Shown in pieces: positions 4,227 through 10,518 of a stretch of 10,518 bases of DNA (positions are counted from its first letter, which is position 1; every line of letters begins with the position of its first letter). The translations under genes and the position numbers were made by a program. The notes below the pieces were generated by a model. That model worked only from the letters and a program-made list of their open reading frames with translations, was not told the origin of the DNA and did no database searches. The stretch comes from Minisyncoccota bacterium (GTDB taxonomy: Bacteria; Patescibacteriota; Microgenomatia; UBA1400; PJMF01). The stretch is from contig DOZC01000020.1 in assembly GCA_003518205.1 (NCBI GenBank), positions 1 to 10,518 on the forward strand, read 5' to 3'.

Positions 4227-5459
4227 TTATTTTGGCAAATCCTTCAAATAGCGTCTGCCTTTTAGTTTAGTGGGCAAGCATTGATCAGGAGTCAAACCAT
4301 ACATGCTATAACCTTCGCCATAACCCAAACCCTTCATGAGTTTGGTGGGAGCATTCCGCATTCGCAGCGGAATCATGGCGTTGCCGAATTGGCGCACATC
4401 AGCTTGAGCAGCCCGCAGCCCGTCGTAGGCACTCCGGTTTTTGGGAGCTCTGGCTAAATAAGCCACTCCCTGAGCTAAATTAATGGCACATTCCGGATAA
4501 CCAATAGTCTCACAGGCTCTGAATACCGCATTAGCTACCACTAGGGCGGTGGGTTGAGCCAATCCCACATCTTCTGAGGCAAAGACTACCAAGCGTCGAG
4601 CAATAAAAATCGGATCTTCTCCCGCCTCAACCATCCTGGCCAAATAATATAGTGCCGCATCAGGCTGACTGGCTCGGAGGCTTTTGATAAAAGCACTGAT
4701 GGTATCGTAATGTGAATCACCAGCCTTATCATAATTAAGATGTTGGGATTGAAGAGAGTTTTTTAAATTTTCCAAAGATAAATCCTGATATAAACTCAAA
4801 GCGTTATCCATAATGGTTAAAAGTTTTCGAGCATCACCATTGGAAAAATTTAACAGCCAGGCTTTAGCCTCGGCAGTGAGTTTTTGAACCTTGCCCTGAC
4901 GTTTGAGATAAAGCAACGCCTGTTGCATAATTTGGGCCAAATCAGTTTCAGTCAAAGCCTCCAAGACAAAAACCCGACTGCGCGACAATAATGCCGCGAT
5001 AACTTCGAAAGAAGGATTTTCTGTAGTCGCCCCAATTAGCACCATGACACCAGATTCCACATAGGGCAACAAAAAATCTTGCTGTGCTTTATTAAATCGA
5101 TGGATTTCATCGATAAACAAAACCGGCGCTAAATATGACTCACTCAAACCTCGTTGCTGCTGAGATTTTTCTACCACGGCTTTGAGATCGGCTTTACCGG
5201 CACTGACCGCTGAAACCTCAATAAATTCCCGACCGGCCTGTTTGGCAATAATTCGCGCCAAAGTAGTTTTGCCTACTCCCGGGGGTCCCCAAAAAATCAT
5301 CGAAAAAATCGCGCCCAGCTCTACCGCTACTCGCAGTGGTTTGCCTTGACCCACCAAGTGTGTCTGTCCCACGAATTCATCAAGTGTCTGAGGGCGAAGT
5401 AGTGCCGCCAGAGGCGCAGCCGCATATGAAGTAGTTTGAGCTAGAGCAGAAAAAACCAT
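4227..5459 (-). CDS. rarA: Replication-associated recombination protein A (RarA/MgsA AAA+ ATPase)
   Basis: AAA+ ATPase of the clamp-loader clade that acts at stalled replication forks and gaps, found in almost all bacteria. The 410 residues are a near-typical length. Visible motifs: LRPQTLDEFVGQTHLVG (21-37), Walker A GPPGVGKT (58-65), Walker B VLFIDEIHRFN (113-123), sensor 1 GATTENPS (143-150), arginine-finger region SRSRVF (159-164), GDARKLL sensor 2, and the C-terminal tetramerisation domain with YYLARMVEAGEDPIFIARRLV. The N-terminus has about 15 extra residues before the conserved start. GGAG lies only 2 nt before the ATG at 5459, so initiation is either very close-spaced or leaderless from TAATAT. 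It follows the MazG-like gene by 47 nt on the same strand and ends 17 nt before the start of the metK riboswitch. Confidence 0.96.
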   Translation of the reverse strand: MVFSALAQTTSYAAAPLAALLRPQTLDEFVGQTHLVGQGKPLRVAVELGAIFSMIFWGPPGVGKTTLARIIAKQAGREFIEVSAVSAGKADLKAVVEKSQQQRGLSESYLAPVLFIDEIHRFNKAQQDFLLPYVESGVMVLIGATTENPSFEVIAALLSRSRVFVLEALTETDLAQIMQQALLYLKRQGKVQKLTAEAKAWLLNFSNGDARKLLTIMDNALSLYQDLSLENLKNSLQSQHLNYDKAGDSHYDTISAFIKSLRASQPDAALYYLARMVEAGEDPIFIARRLVVFASEDVGLAQPTALVVANAVFRACETIGYPECAINLAQGVAYLARAPKNRSAYDGLRAAQADVRQFGNAMIPLRMRNAPTKLMKGLGYGEGYSMYGLTPDQCLPTKLKGRRYLKDLPK

Positions 5460-5506
5460 AACTCCATATTAGCAGAAACCAAAAGAAAGGCGAAGCAGAA
5501 AAGGCG

Positions 5507-5941
5507 TTAATTTTTTTGAGATTTATCCATATCGTAACGCTCATGGGTAAACTGAATTTTACGGCGCATGACTGCTTCGACATCGATTTTTAATTCGATT
5601 CCTAATAACAAAATACAGGCCATGACATCGGCAAACTCATCTTCGATGTTTTCACGACTAAATTTAGCAATTTTACTATCCCGCGACAAATTCATGCTCG
5701 TCAAAATTTCATCAGATAATTCGCCCAGTTCCTCCATGATCTTCATGGTGCGAGCAAAGGTGCGTTGATTGCCATCCGGCAAAGGCCAACGGCTATTTAA
5801 ATAGTTAGAAATTGTCGTATAACTAGCCACCAAATCTTTAATCGACATCGATACGGTAGTTGGAACTGAATGATCATCGGCCACAGTAGCCACAGCTTGA
5901 CCATCTACTGTTTGAGTTAACGGGCGATTTTGATCAGACAT
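5507..5941 (-). CDS. MazG-like nucleotide pyrophosphohydrolase
   Basis: All-alpha NTP pyrophosphohydrolase-like protein of 144 residues. The family hydrolyses nucleoside triphosphates, often non-canonical ones, to monophosphate and diphosphate with Mg. The metal-binding motifs are EELGE (70-74) and EFAD (102-105) within ENIEDEFADVMACILLLGIEL. Only one MazG domain is present. The first 31 residues are Thr/Val/Asp-rich and lie outside the domain; an internal Met (position 32, MSIKDLV) is an alternative start. I keep the ATG at 5941 because TATAAT lies 8 nt upstream, giving a leaderless start; AAGGAG is 14 nt away, too far for ordinary use. It sits between typA and rarA on the same strand. The natural substrate cannot be told from sequence. 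Confidence 0.85.
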   Translation of the reverse strand: MSDQNRPLTQTVDGQAVATVADDHSVPTTVSMSIKDLVASYTTISNYLNSRWPLPDGNQRTFARTMKIMEELGELSDEILTSMNLSRDSKIAKFSRENIEDEFADVMACILLLGIELKIDVEAVMRRKIQFTHERYDMDKSQKN

Positions 5942-5949
5942 AGCCCAAG

Positions 5950-5955
5950 ATTATA
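5950..5955 (-). promoter_or_regulatory. -10 box of the MazG-like gene
   Basis: Perfect TATAAT on the minus strand, 8 nt before the ATG at 5941. No good -35 is visible, as the position is occupied by the T-run after typA. The geometry would produce an mRNA starting at or very near the start codon. Confidence 0.4.
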
Positions 5956-5968
5956 CTCCTTTTGAGTC

Positions 5969-5989
5969 AAAAAAACTGCGCTAAACCAG
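5969..5989 (-). terminator. Weak terminator after typA
   Basis: On the minus strand a short CTG/CAG stem (5976-5989) is followed by seven T (5969-5975). The stem is weak, so it is at best a leaky terminator between typA and the MazG-like gene. Confidence 0.3.
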
Positions 5990-5995
5990 CTTAAT

Positions 5996-7813
5996 TTATC
6001 TTAAGTGCTTAGCACGCTCGTTGCGAGTTAAGTAGCGTTTGCGAAGTCTTAAAGAATCCGGAGTTACTTCCAATATTTCATCTTCAGCCACAAAATCCAG
6101 ACATTGCTCAAGCGACAACTGCATCGGAGTATTCAGCGGAATCATAATATCAGCATTAGATCTAAAGTTGGTCAAATGCTTCATTTTGCAAACATTAAAT
6201 TCCATATCGTCTTGTTGTTTATTCAATCCCACGATCATTCCCGAATAAACTGGCACACCCGGACCAATAAAGGACACACCCCGGTTTTGTAAACCTTCCA
6301 AGGCATAACTGGTGGAGTTACCACTATCGGTGGCAATGATGGCACCGCTGCGCAACTTAGCGGCCACATTCATCAGTGGGAAATAACCGATAAATCGACT
6401 CGCAAACACCCCATTTCCACGAGTTTTAGTTAAAATATCGCCGCGAAAACCCAATAAATTGCGACTCGAAATGCGATATAGCAAATGCGCCACATTTTTA
6501 TCATCAGTCAGGCTATCTAACAGCTCTGCCTGACGTTTACCCAATTCCTCAGTGATAATACCAATATAATTTGTGTCGATATCAATGGTTAGTTCCTCCA
6601 CCGGCTCGCATTGTTTGCCGTCAACTTCTTTCAAAATCACTTGAGGTTTTCCAGCCTCTAATTCATAGCCCTCCCGACGCATGGTTTCCACCAAAATCGC
6701 TAAATGAAGTTCGCCCCGGCCAGCTACCATAAATCCTGCCCCATTAGAACTCTGTTCAATTCGCAAACCAATATTGGTTTTTTTCTCCCGCAATAAGCGT
6801 TCCTCGATTTGACGAATGGTGCAAAACTTGCCCTCCCGCCCAGCAAATGGTGAAGTGTTAGCGGCTACCTGAATTTTTAGAGTGGGTTCGGTCAATTTAA
6901 TCATGGGAAAACCAGTGGGATCTTGAGGATCAGCTAGAGTTTGACCAATTTCAGGATTTTCAATACCAGTCAAAGCCACAATGTCGCCGGCTTGACACTC
7001 AGGTACTTCTTCTCGATTTAAACCATTGCTGACCATTACCAACTGCACATTAGCATTGCCAACTAATTCGTGTTCAGCTAACTTAACCAAACGTTGACCT
7101 TTTCTCACTACCCCCTGAGAAACTTTGCCGATAGCATAAGTCCCTTTATAAGCATCAAAATCAATATTCGAAATTAACATTTTAAATGGCTTGGTGGCAT
7201 CAGCTGAAGGAGCTGGCACAGTTTCAATAATTTGCTCAAACACTACTCGCAAATCAGCTGGAGCATTAAAATCAGTTGGTAAAGATTTCCAAGCTTTACC
7301 CTCACGACCCACCGCGTAAAGCACTGGAAAATCTAAAAAGGACTCATCAGCCGCATCTACTAAACTCAAAATCAATTCCTCGATCTGACGCAGCACTCTT
7401 TCCGGCTCCGCATCTTTGCGATCAATTTTGTTAACCAAAACAATTAATTTCAGTCTTTGTTTAATGGCTTGTTGCAACACAAATTTGGTTTGAGGCAGAC
7501 AACCTTCCGCCGCATCCACCAGCAAAATGGCTCCATCGGCCATATTGATGACTCGTTCTACTTCGCCACCAAAATCAGCATGACCTGGGGTATCAATAAT
7601 ATTAATTTTGTAATCCTGATAGAAAACCGCCGTATTTTTGGCCAAAATCGTAATACCCTTTTCCCGCTCCAGATCATTTTTATCCAAAATCGTGGTTTGA
7701 GTCATTTCCGCCTGATTGTCCCGAAAAGCGTGAGTTTGCTTGAGCAAACCATCGATTAAAGTAGTTTTCCCATGGTCCACGTGAGCGATAATAGCTACAT
7801 TGCGAATTTGCAT
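5996..7813 (-). CDS. typA: Translational GTPase TypA/BipA
   Basis: Ribosome-associated GTPase of the elongation-factor G superfamily, involved in ribosome assembly and stress or low-temperature growth. The 605 residues match the family length. The G domain carries G1 HVDHGKTT (11-18), a G2 region ERGITI-like EKGITI (51-56), G3 DTPGHAD (74-80) and G4 NKID (128-131). It is followed by domain II (TYAIGKVSQGVVRKGQ), the EF-G-like domain III with SPFAGREGKF, and domain V. The TypA-specific C-terminal domain contains RGVSFIGPGVPVYSGMIVG and ends in TPDSLRLRKRYLT. The start at 7813 gives the canonical MQIRNVAIIAHVDHGKTT N-terminus. Promoter candidates lie in the 161-nt gap upstream. It follows the PH-domain gene and precedes the MazG-like gene on the same strand. 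Identity is secure. Confidence 0.98.
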   Translation of the reverse strand: MQIRNVAIIAHVDHGKTTLIDGLLKQTHAFRDNQAEMTQTTILDKNDLEREKGITILAKNTAVFYQDYKINIIDTPGHADFGGEVERVINMADGAILLVDAAEGCLPQTKFVLQQAIKQRLKLIVLVNKIDRKDAEPERVLRQIEELILSLVDAADESFLDFPVLYAVGREGKAWKSLPTDFNAPADLRVVFEQIIETVPAPSADATKPFKMLISNIDFDAYKGTYAIGKVSQGVVRKGQRLVKLAEHELVGNANVQLVMVSNGLNREEVPECQAGDIVALTGIENPEIGQTLADPQDPTGFPMIKLTEPTLKIQVAANTSPFAGREGKFCTIRQIEERLLREKKTNIGLRIEQSSNGAGFMVAGRGELHLAILVETMRREGYELEAGKPQVILKEVDGKQCEPVEELTIDIDTNYIGIITEELGKRQAELLDSLTDDKNVAHLLYRISSRNLLGFRGDILTKTRGNGVFASRFIGYFPLMNVAAKLRSGAIIATDSGNSTSYALEGLQNRGVSFIGPGVPVYSGMIVGLNKQQDDMEFNVCKMKHLTNFRSNADIMIPLNTPMQLSLEQCLDFVAEDEILEVTPDSLRLRKRYLTRNERAKHLR

Positions 7814-7943
7814 AAATTTATTTGTCTAGTGGGGTACTAAATTGTAAGTGTTGTCGCGAGTAAGTAATTTTTGAAACTCTCACAACCGCTGTCAAAAGTG
7901 AAGCGCAGCCTCACTGAAACCCGGGCAGAGAAGCAAGAGAAGA

Positions 7944-7952
7944 ATTATAGCA
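7944..7952 (-). promoter_or_regulatory. Extended -10 promoter candidate for typA
   Basis: TGCTATAAT on the minus strand is a TG-extended perfect -10, about 130 nt before the typA start. The implied leader contains AGTGA/TCACT hairpin arms followed by TTTT (about 7890-7915). A perfect TTGACA at about 7889-7894 also exists, but its only partner at 17 bp is AAAAAT. I see no known regulatory RNA in this gap. Confidence 0.45.
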
Positions 7953-7974
7953 CTTTTTCGGGGAAAAACTAGGT

Positions 7975-8673
7975 TTAGCTCCAATACTCCGGATGTTCCT
8001 GCATAAAACGTTCTCGCTCTTTACCCTTGAGGTGAGGAATAAAAGGTCTAAAGTCTTGGAGATTGCCTTGGTGGTTTCGAAACACCGAGAGTAATTTGTT
8101 GATATATTGCTGTAAATCCTCAGCAATCGCCACGTTTTCAATATAAAAATATTTTTTATTCACTCGGTCACTGGCATCAGTGGCTAATCCCGAGCTAGAA
8201 GCACTCGAGCGAGCCGTAAAAGTGCCCAACTTAAATAAGGCCTGCAAAAAACCTTTGGTATAAGAGCCGGTATCAACGATCATTTCCAGAGGCAGAGATA
8301 AAGTATGGCGATTCACTGGCGTGGTATACACAAATTTTGTCAGGCGTTTGGTAGTCACAATGCAGATGCTTTTGAGCCACAATTGTTGTTGCCACCACCA
8401 GCCTAAAATCATGGTTATGGCGGCGGCTATTACGGTTATTAATCCAAATCCCACTGGCACACCCCACCCGAGATTGGCTTGCAAAAACCAACCCACCAGC
8501 CAACCAGCCATTAAAATTGCTACTCCCATTCCAAAAACTAAACTTAATCTGAATAAATGTATGACTTCATTTTCTCGCACCACAAACAAGATTTCTTCAT
8601 CAGAGTTTTGGCCGGGAAAACGGTAGTCGGTGTAGGGAAAAACAAATTCAGAAAGAGTAAAAATCTCAGTCAT
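7975..8673 (-). CDS. Bacterial PH-domain (bPH2/YdbT-like) membrane protein
   Basis: Small membrane protein of 232 residues. FPGQNSDEEILFVVREN (19-35) is a typical lead-in to bacterial PH-like proteins. Two hydrophobic segments follow at about 40-64 and 71-93, making a hairpin with both ends cytoplasmic. The bPH2-like domain (about 94-195) begins WLKSICIVTTKRLTKFV and holds LPLEMIVDTGSYTKGFLQALFKLGTFTA. The C-terminal 35 residues are charged and lack a known domain. Function is unknown for the family; related proteins are thought to be envelope-associated. The start at 8673 has TATAAT 6 nt upstream and no Shine-Dalgarno. It is divergent from the YibE/F gene with only 56 nt between starts, so the two may share regulation. 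Confidence 0.8.
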   Translation of the reverse strand: MTEIFTLSEFVFPYTDYRFPGQNSDEEILFVVRENEVIHLFRLSLVFGMGVAILMAGWLVGWFLQANLGWGVPVGFGLITVIAAAITMILGWWWQQQLWLKSICIVTTKRLTKFVYTTPVNRHTLSLPLEMIVDTGSYTKGFLQALFKLGTFTARSSASSSGLATDASDRVNKKYFYIENVAIAEDLQQYINKLLSVFRNHQGNLQDFRPFIPHLKGKERERFMQEHPEYWS

Positions 8674-8679
8674 AGTTTA

Positions 8680-8703
8680 ATTATAATACGGCACCGGTAT
8701 AAT
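8680..8703. promoter_or_regulatory. Overlapping divergent promoter region
   Basis: On the minus strand TATAAT (8680-8685) lies 6 nt from the PH-gene start. On the plus strand TATAAT occurs at 8682-8687 and at 8698-8703, the latter 26 nt before the YibE/F start. The region around CGGCACCGG is roughly symmetric (TTATAATACGG against CCGGTATAATAA). Opposing -10 boxes this close should interfere with each other; -35 elements are poor. Confidence 0.5.
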
Positions 8704-8729
8704 AACCGCATTGAGAATGACTTTTTAAA

Positions 8730-9776
8730 ATGACTTCTGCCACTATCACCAAAATTATTGAACAGGGCGAGCGCTTCGTCTCTGGTCAAAGATTGCCATT
8801 TCAAACTTTGGAATTAGTGAAACCAGATAAAACCTCGGTCATAATTGAACTGGAAGCTACGCCACAAACCTCTATTCAGCTTTATCGAGTTGGAGATAAG
8901 GTTTGGTTGGACTCAGCTGCTACCACCACCAGCAATCCCAAATCCTCTTGGATTATTACTGATTACAATCGTCAGGAACCACTCCTAGTGCTAGCTCTCT
9001 TATTCGCAGTTTTAGTCATCGGCATAGGCAAATGGCGAGGTTTTTGGTCACTCATAGCTTTAGGATTATCATTTCTCATCATTACTTTTTTTACCGTACC
9101 TCTGATTACAACTGGCTGGAATCCAATTTTAATCTCAATTTTAACTGCGGTTTTAATCTTGCCAGTGAATTTTTATCTCTCACACGGTTGGCAACTCAAA
9201 ACTCATTTGGCTCTTGGAAGTACGATTTTAGCCTTAATTATAACTAGTTTTTTAGCTCAAGTTTTTATTCAAACCGCTCATCTAACTGGAATGGCCTCTG
9301 AAGAGGCCGGGTTTTTGCTAGTGGAAAATCCAGATTTAATCAACTTTCAAAACTTAATTTTAGCGGCAGTAATCGTGGGCGCGTTGGGAATTTTGGATGA
9401 CGTGACTGTCTCTCAAACCTCAGTGGTTTTTGAACTGAAAGCAGCTAATCCGAATTTTAATTGGCGAGAGCTTTATCGTCGAGGTATGAAAATCGGCCAA
9501 GATCACATTAGTTCGATGGTCAATACTCTGGTATTAGTTTATGCCGGAGCGGCATTGCCACTCTTACTTTTGTTTAGCCGCAGTTCGAAATCTTTTGGAG
9601 AACTCATCAATTCAGAAATTATTGCTGAAGAAATTATCAAAACCCTCACGGGCAGTATTGGTTTGATTTTTGCTGCCCCATTAACAACCCTTTTGGCTGC
9701 TTTAGTTTTGAACCACCCAAAATTTAAAAAATTTTCCTTTTCGCAATCTAAAGAATCACACTCTCATCCACATTAG
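8730..9776 (+). CDS. YibE/F family multispanning membrane protein
   Basis: Integral membrane protein of 348 residues, family YibE/F, whose transport or signalling role is not established. The N-terminal ~80 residues form a small soluble beta-rich domain (ERFVSGQRLPFQTLELV, VGDKVWLDS) as in other members. About seven hydrophobic segments follow, near 84-100, 104-124, 131-150, 158-181, 206-222, 262-283 and 303-327. The family-diagnostic stretch is GALGILDDVTVSQ (217-229), continued by RRGMKIGQDHISSMVNTLVLVYAGAALPLLLLF (250-282). The tail is hydrophilic and ends HSHPH. The ATG at 8730 has no Shine-Dalgarno. Just upstream an out-of-frame ATG starts the three-codon reading frame ATG ACT TTT TAA, which ends at this start region. 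The gene is divergent from the PH-domain gene, and its 3' end overlaps the convergent nuclease gene by 29 bp. Confidence 0.9.
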   Translation: MTSATITKIIEQGERFVSGQRLPFQTLELVKPDKTSVIIELEATPQTSIQLYRVGDKVWLDSAATTTSNPKSSWIITDYNRQEPLLVLALLFAVLVIGIGKWRGFWSLIALGLSFLIITFFTVPLITTGWNPILISILTAVLILPVNFYLSHGWQLKTHLALGSTILALIITSFLAQVFIQTAHLTGMASEEAGFLLVENPDLINFQNLILAAVIVGALGILDDVTVSQTSVVFELKAANPNFNWRELYRRGMKIGQDHISSMVNTLVLVYAGAALPLLLLFSRSSKSFGELINSEIIAEEIIKTLTGSIGLIFAAPLTTLLAALVLNHPKFKKFSFSQSKESHSHPH

Positions 9777-10518
9777 GATTGGGGTCTGATGCAGACGCCA
9801 AAATATAAATATCTCGCCGACCATCAGTGGTGGTACCAACTAATTTGCCCTCACCCAGTAAAATTCGCTCAAAAGGCTGACACGCCTGACAACCAGCGGT
9901 GCCATTAGGGCAGCGAAATCTATCTAGTTGCCTCGCTAATTTCATTTGTTTACCAATTTTTAAAAGCTCTGTCGTGGCCTCAGAAGGATCAGGCAATGGC
10001 TTTTCAGTCAAACCCTCACCAAACTCTAAATACCAATAGCTCATCTTGAAAATTGGGCGTTTTTGGCAGTTTTTGGCTAACAAGTAATAGATGGGTAATT
10101 GCAAGGAATCAGTTTTTTCTTCCGTTTTACTGGTCTTGAAATCAATAATGTGTACTGAATCTGTGTCAGCCAAATATTCTAACCAGTCCAATTTGCCACA
10201 CAAAATCAATTCTTCTGACTCTGAAAGCCAATAATATGGTAAGTCAGCTTTGAGTTTGACCGCTAATTTGGTCAATGGTCCAGGATTGGCCATGACTTTA
10301 CTCAGCATGGTTTCGCCACGCTGAAAAAATCGCTGCTCCTGAGCTTCACTGGTAAAACCACCCTTGAGACCAGTAATTTTTGGCCAGCGCTCTTTGAGTG
10401 TTACTAACAATGATTTTTTAAATCTTTGATCAGTGGGTAATTGTGACAAATTTTCGACAATTTCATGAATGATCTGTCCCAAAGCCAATGCCGGCGACAT
10501 CAATTGAATTTTGTGGCG
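9748..10518 (-). CDS. PD-(D/E)XK (RecB/AddB-like) nuclease-domain protein (5' end off window)
   Basis: The visible 256 residues form a RecB-type nuclease domain. In order: ALGQIIHEIVE with the conserved His (18), GKLDWLEYL with Asp111, HIIDFKTSK with Asp126 and Lys128, and QLPIYYLLA with Gln140. A C-terminal cysteine group, CPNGTAGCQAC (Cys203, 210, 213), resembles the Fe-S cysteines of AddB/Cas4-type nucleases; their fourth Cys is normally N-terminal and would lie off the window. The frame is open to the right edge (RHKIQLMSPALALG), and typical domains start with a segment before the His helix, so the TTG or ATG near 10500 is probably internal. The gene may be a stand-alone nuclease or the C-terminus of a helicase-nuclease such as AddB. 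It converges on and overlaps the YibE/F gene by 29 bp. Confidence 0.85.
   Translation of the reverse strand, partial: RHKIQLMSPALALGQIIHEIVENLSQLPTDQRFKKSLLVTLKERWPKITGLKGGFTSEAQEQRFFQRGETMLSKVMANPGPLTKLAVKLKADLPYYWLSESEELILCGKLDWLEYLADTDSVHIIDFKTSKTEEKTDSLQLPIYYLLAKNCQKRPIFKMSYWYLEFGEGLTEKPLPDPSEATTELLKIGKQMKLARQLDRFRCPNGTAGCQACQPFERILLGEGKLVGTTTDGRRDIYILASASDPNPNVDESVIL

Noticed and set aside
5380..5768. Short frames overlapping rarA start and the MazG-like gene
   Set aside because: They overlap strongly supported genes in other frames and lack start signals.
7814..7974. Possible riboswitch or small gene before typA
   Set aside because: Only weak hairpins and promoter-like hexamers are present, no known aptamer motif and no coding frame with a start signal.
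10498..10503. TTG or ATG start for the right-edge nuclease gene
   Set aside because: The frame stays open to the window edge with plausible coding residues, and the nuclease domain normally begins upstream of this point.

Overview
The window looks like bacterial chromosome with an acquired accessory patch at its left end. The genetic code is standard: TGA is a real stop at the end of the 824-1597 gene. Compact spacing, few Shine-Dalgarno sequences, tRNAs without encoded CCA, and a set of small membrane proteins (bacterial PH domain, YibE/F) would fit a Patescibacteria/CPR-type genome. That is an inference from gene content, not a lineage marker, and I hold it at about even odds.

Left part (1-2600, visibly AT-richer). 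On the minus strand, a hypothetical N-terminally anchored protein (1686-2309) precedes a type II restriction-modification pair. The pair is an Eco47II-family PD-(D/E)XK endonuclease (824-1597), then a C5-cytosine methyltransferase with a fused MerR-type helix-turn-helix (from 774, running off the window). A 25-bp near-palindrome lies between them, over the apparent methyltransferase promoter, and suggests self-regulation. The accessory genes end at a 39-bp bidirectional terminator-like hairpin and a hairpin-rich module (2467-2600). This module is bounded by a 14-bp direct repeat of the 3' end of the adjacent tRNA-Ser, which is what integration at a tRNA gene leaves behind.

Middle part (2601-4226). 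A two-gene tRNA unit, Arg(GCG) then Ser(CGA), has its own promoter and is surrounded by GATATC-centred palindromes. It lies downstream of metK, which is preceded by a SAM-I-type riboswitch and an intrinsic terminator whose U-tract touches the metK start codon.

Right part (4227-10518). A minus-strand housekeeping series, in order of transcription, encodes a PH-domain membrane protein, TypA/BipA, a MazG-like pyrophosphohydrolase and RarA, and leads into the metK riboswitch. A YibE/F family membrane protein is divergent from the PH gene. It converges, with a 29-bp overlap, on a PD-(D/E)XK nuclease with a C-terminal cysteine cluster that enters from the right edge.

How the genes relate: the restriction pair defends against foreign DNA and its methyltransferase consumes SAM, which MetK makes under SAM feedback. 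RarA, MazG-like and TypA are replication-stress, nucleotide-pool and translation-stress functions. The right-edge nuclease is probably a repair or recombination component. Several minus-strand genes have a TATAAT-like box 6-8 nt before the start codon and no Shine-Dalgarno, pointing to leaderless mRNAs.
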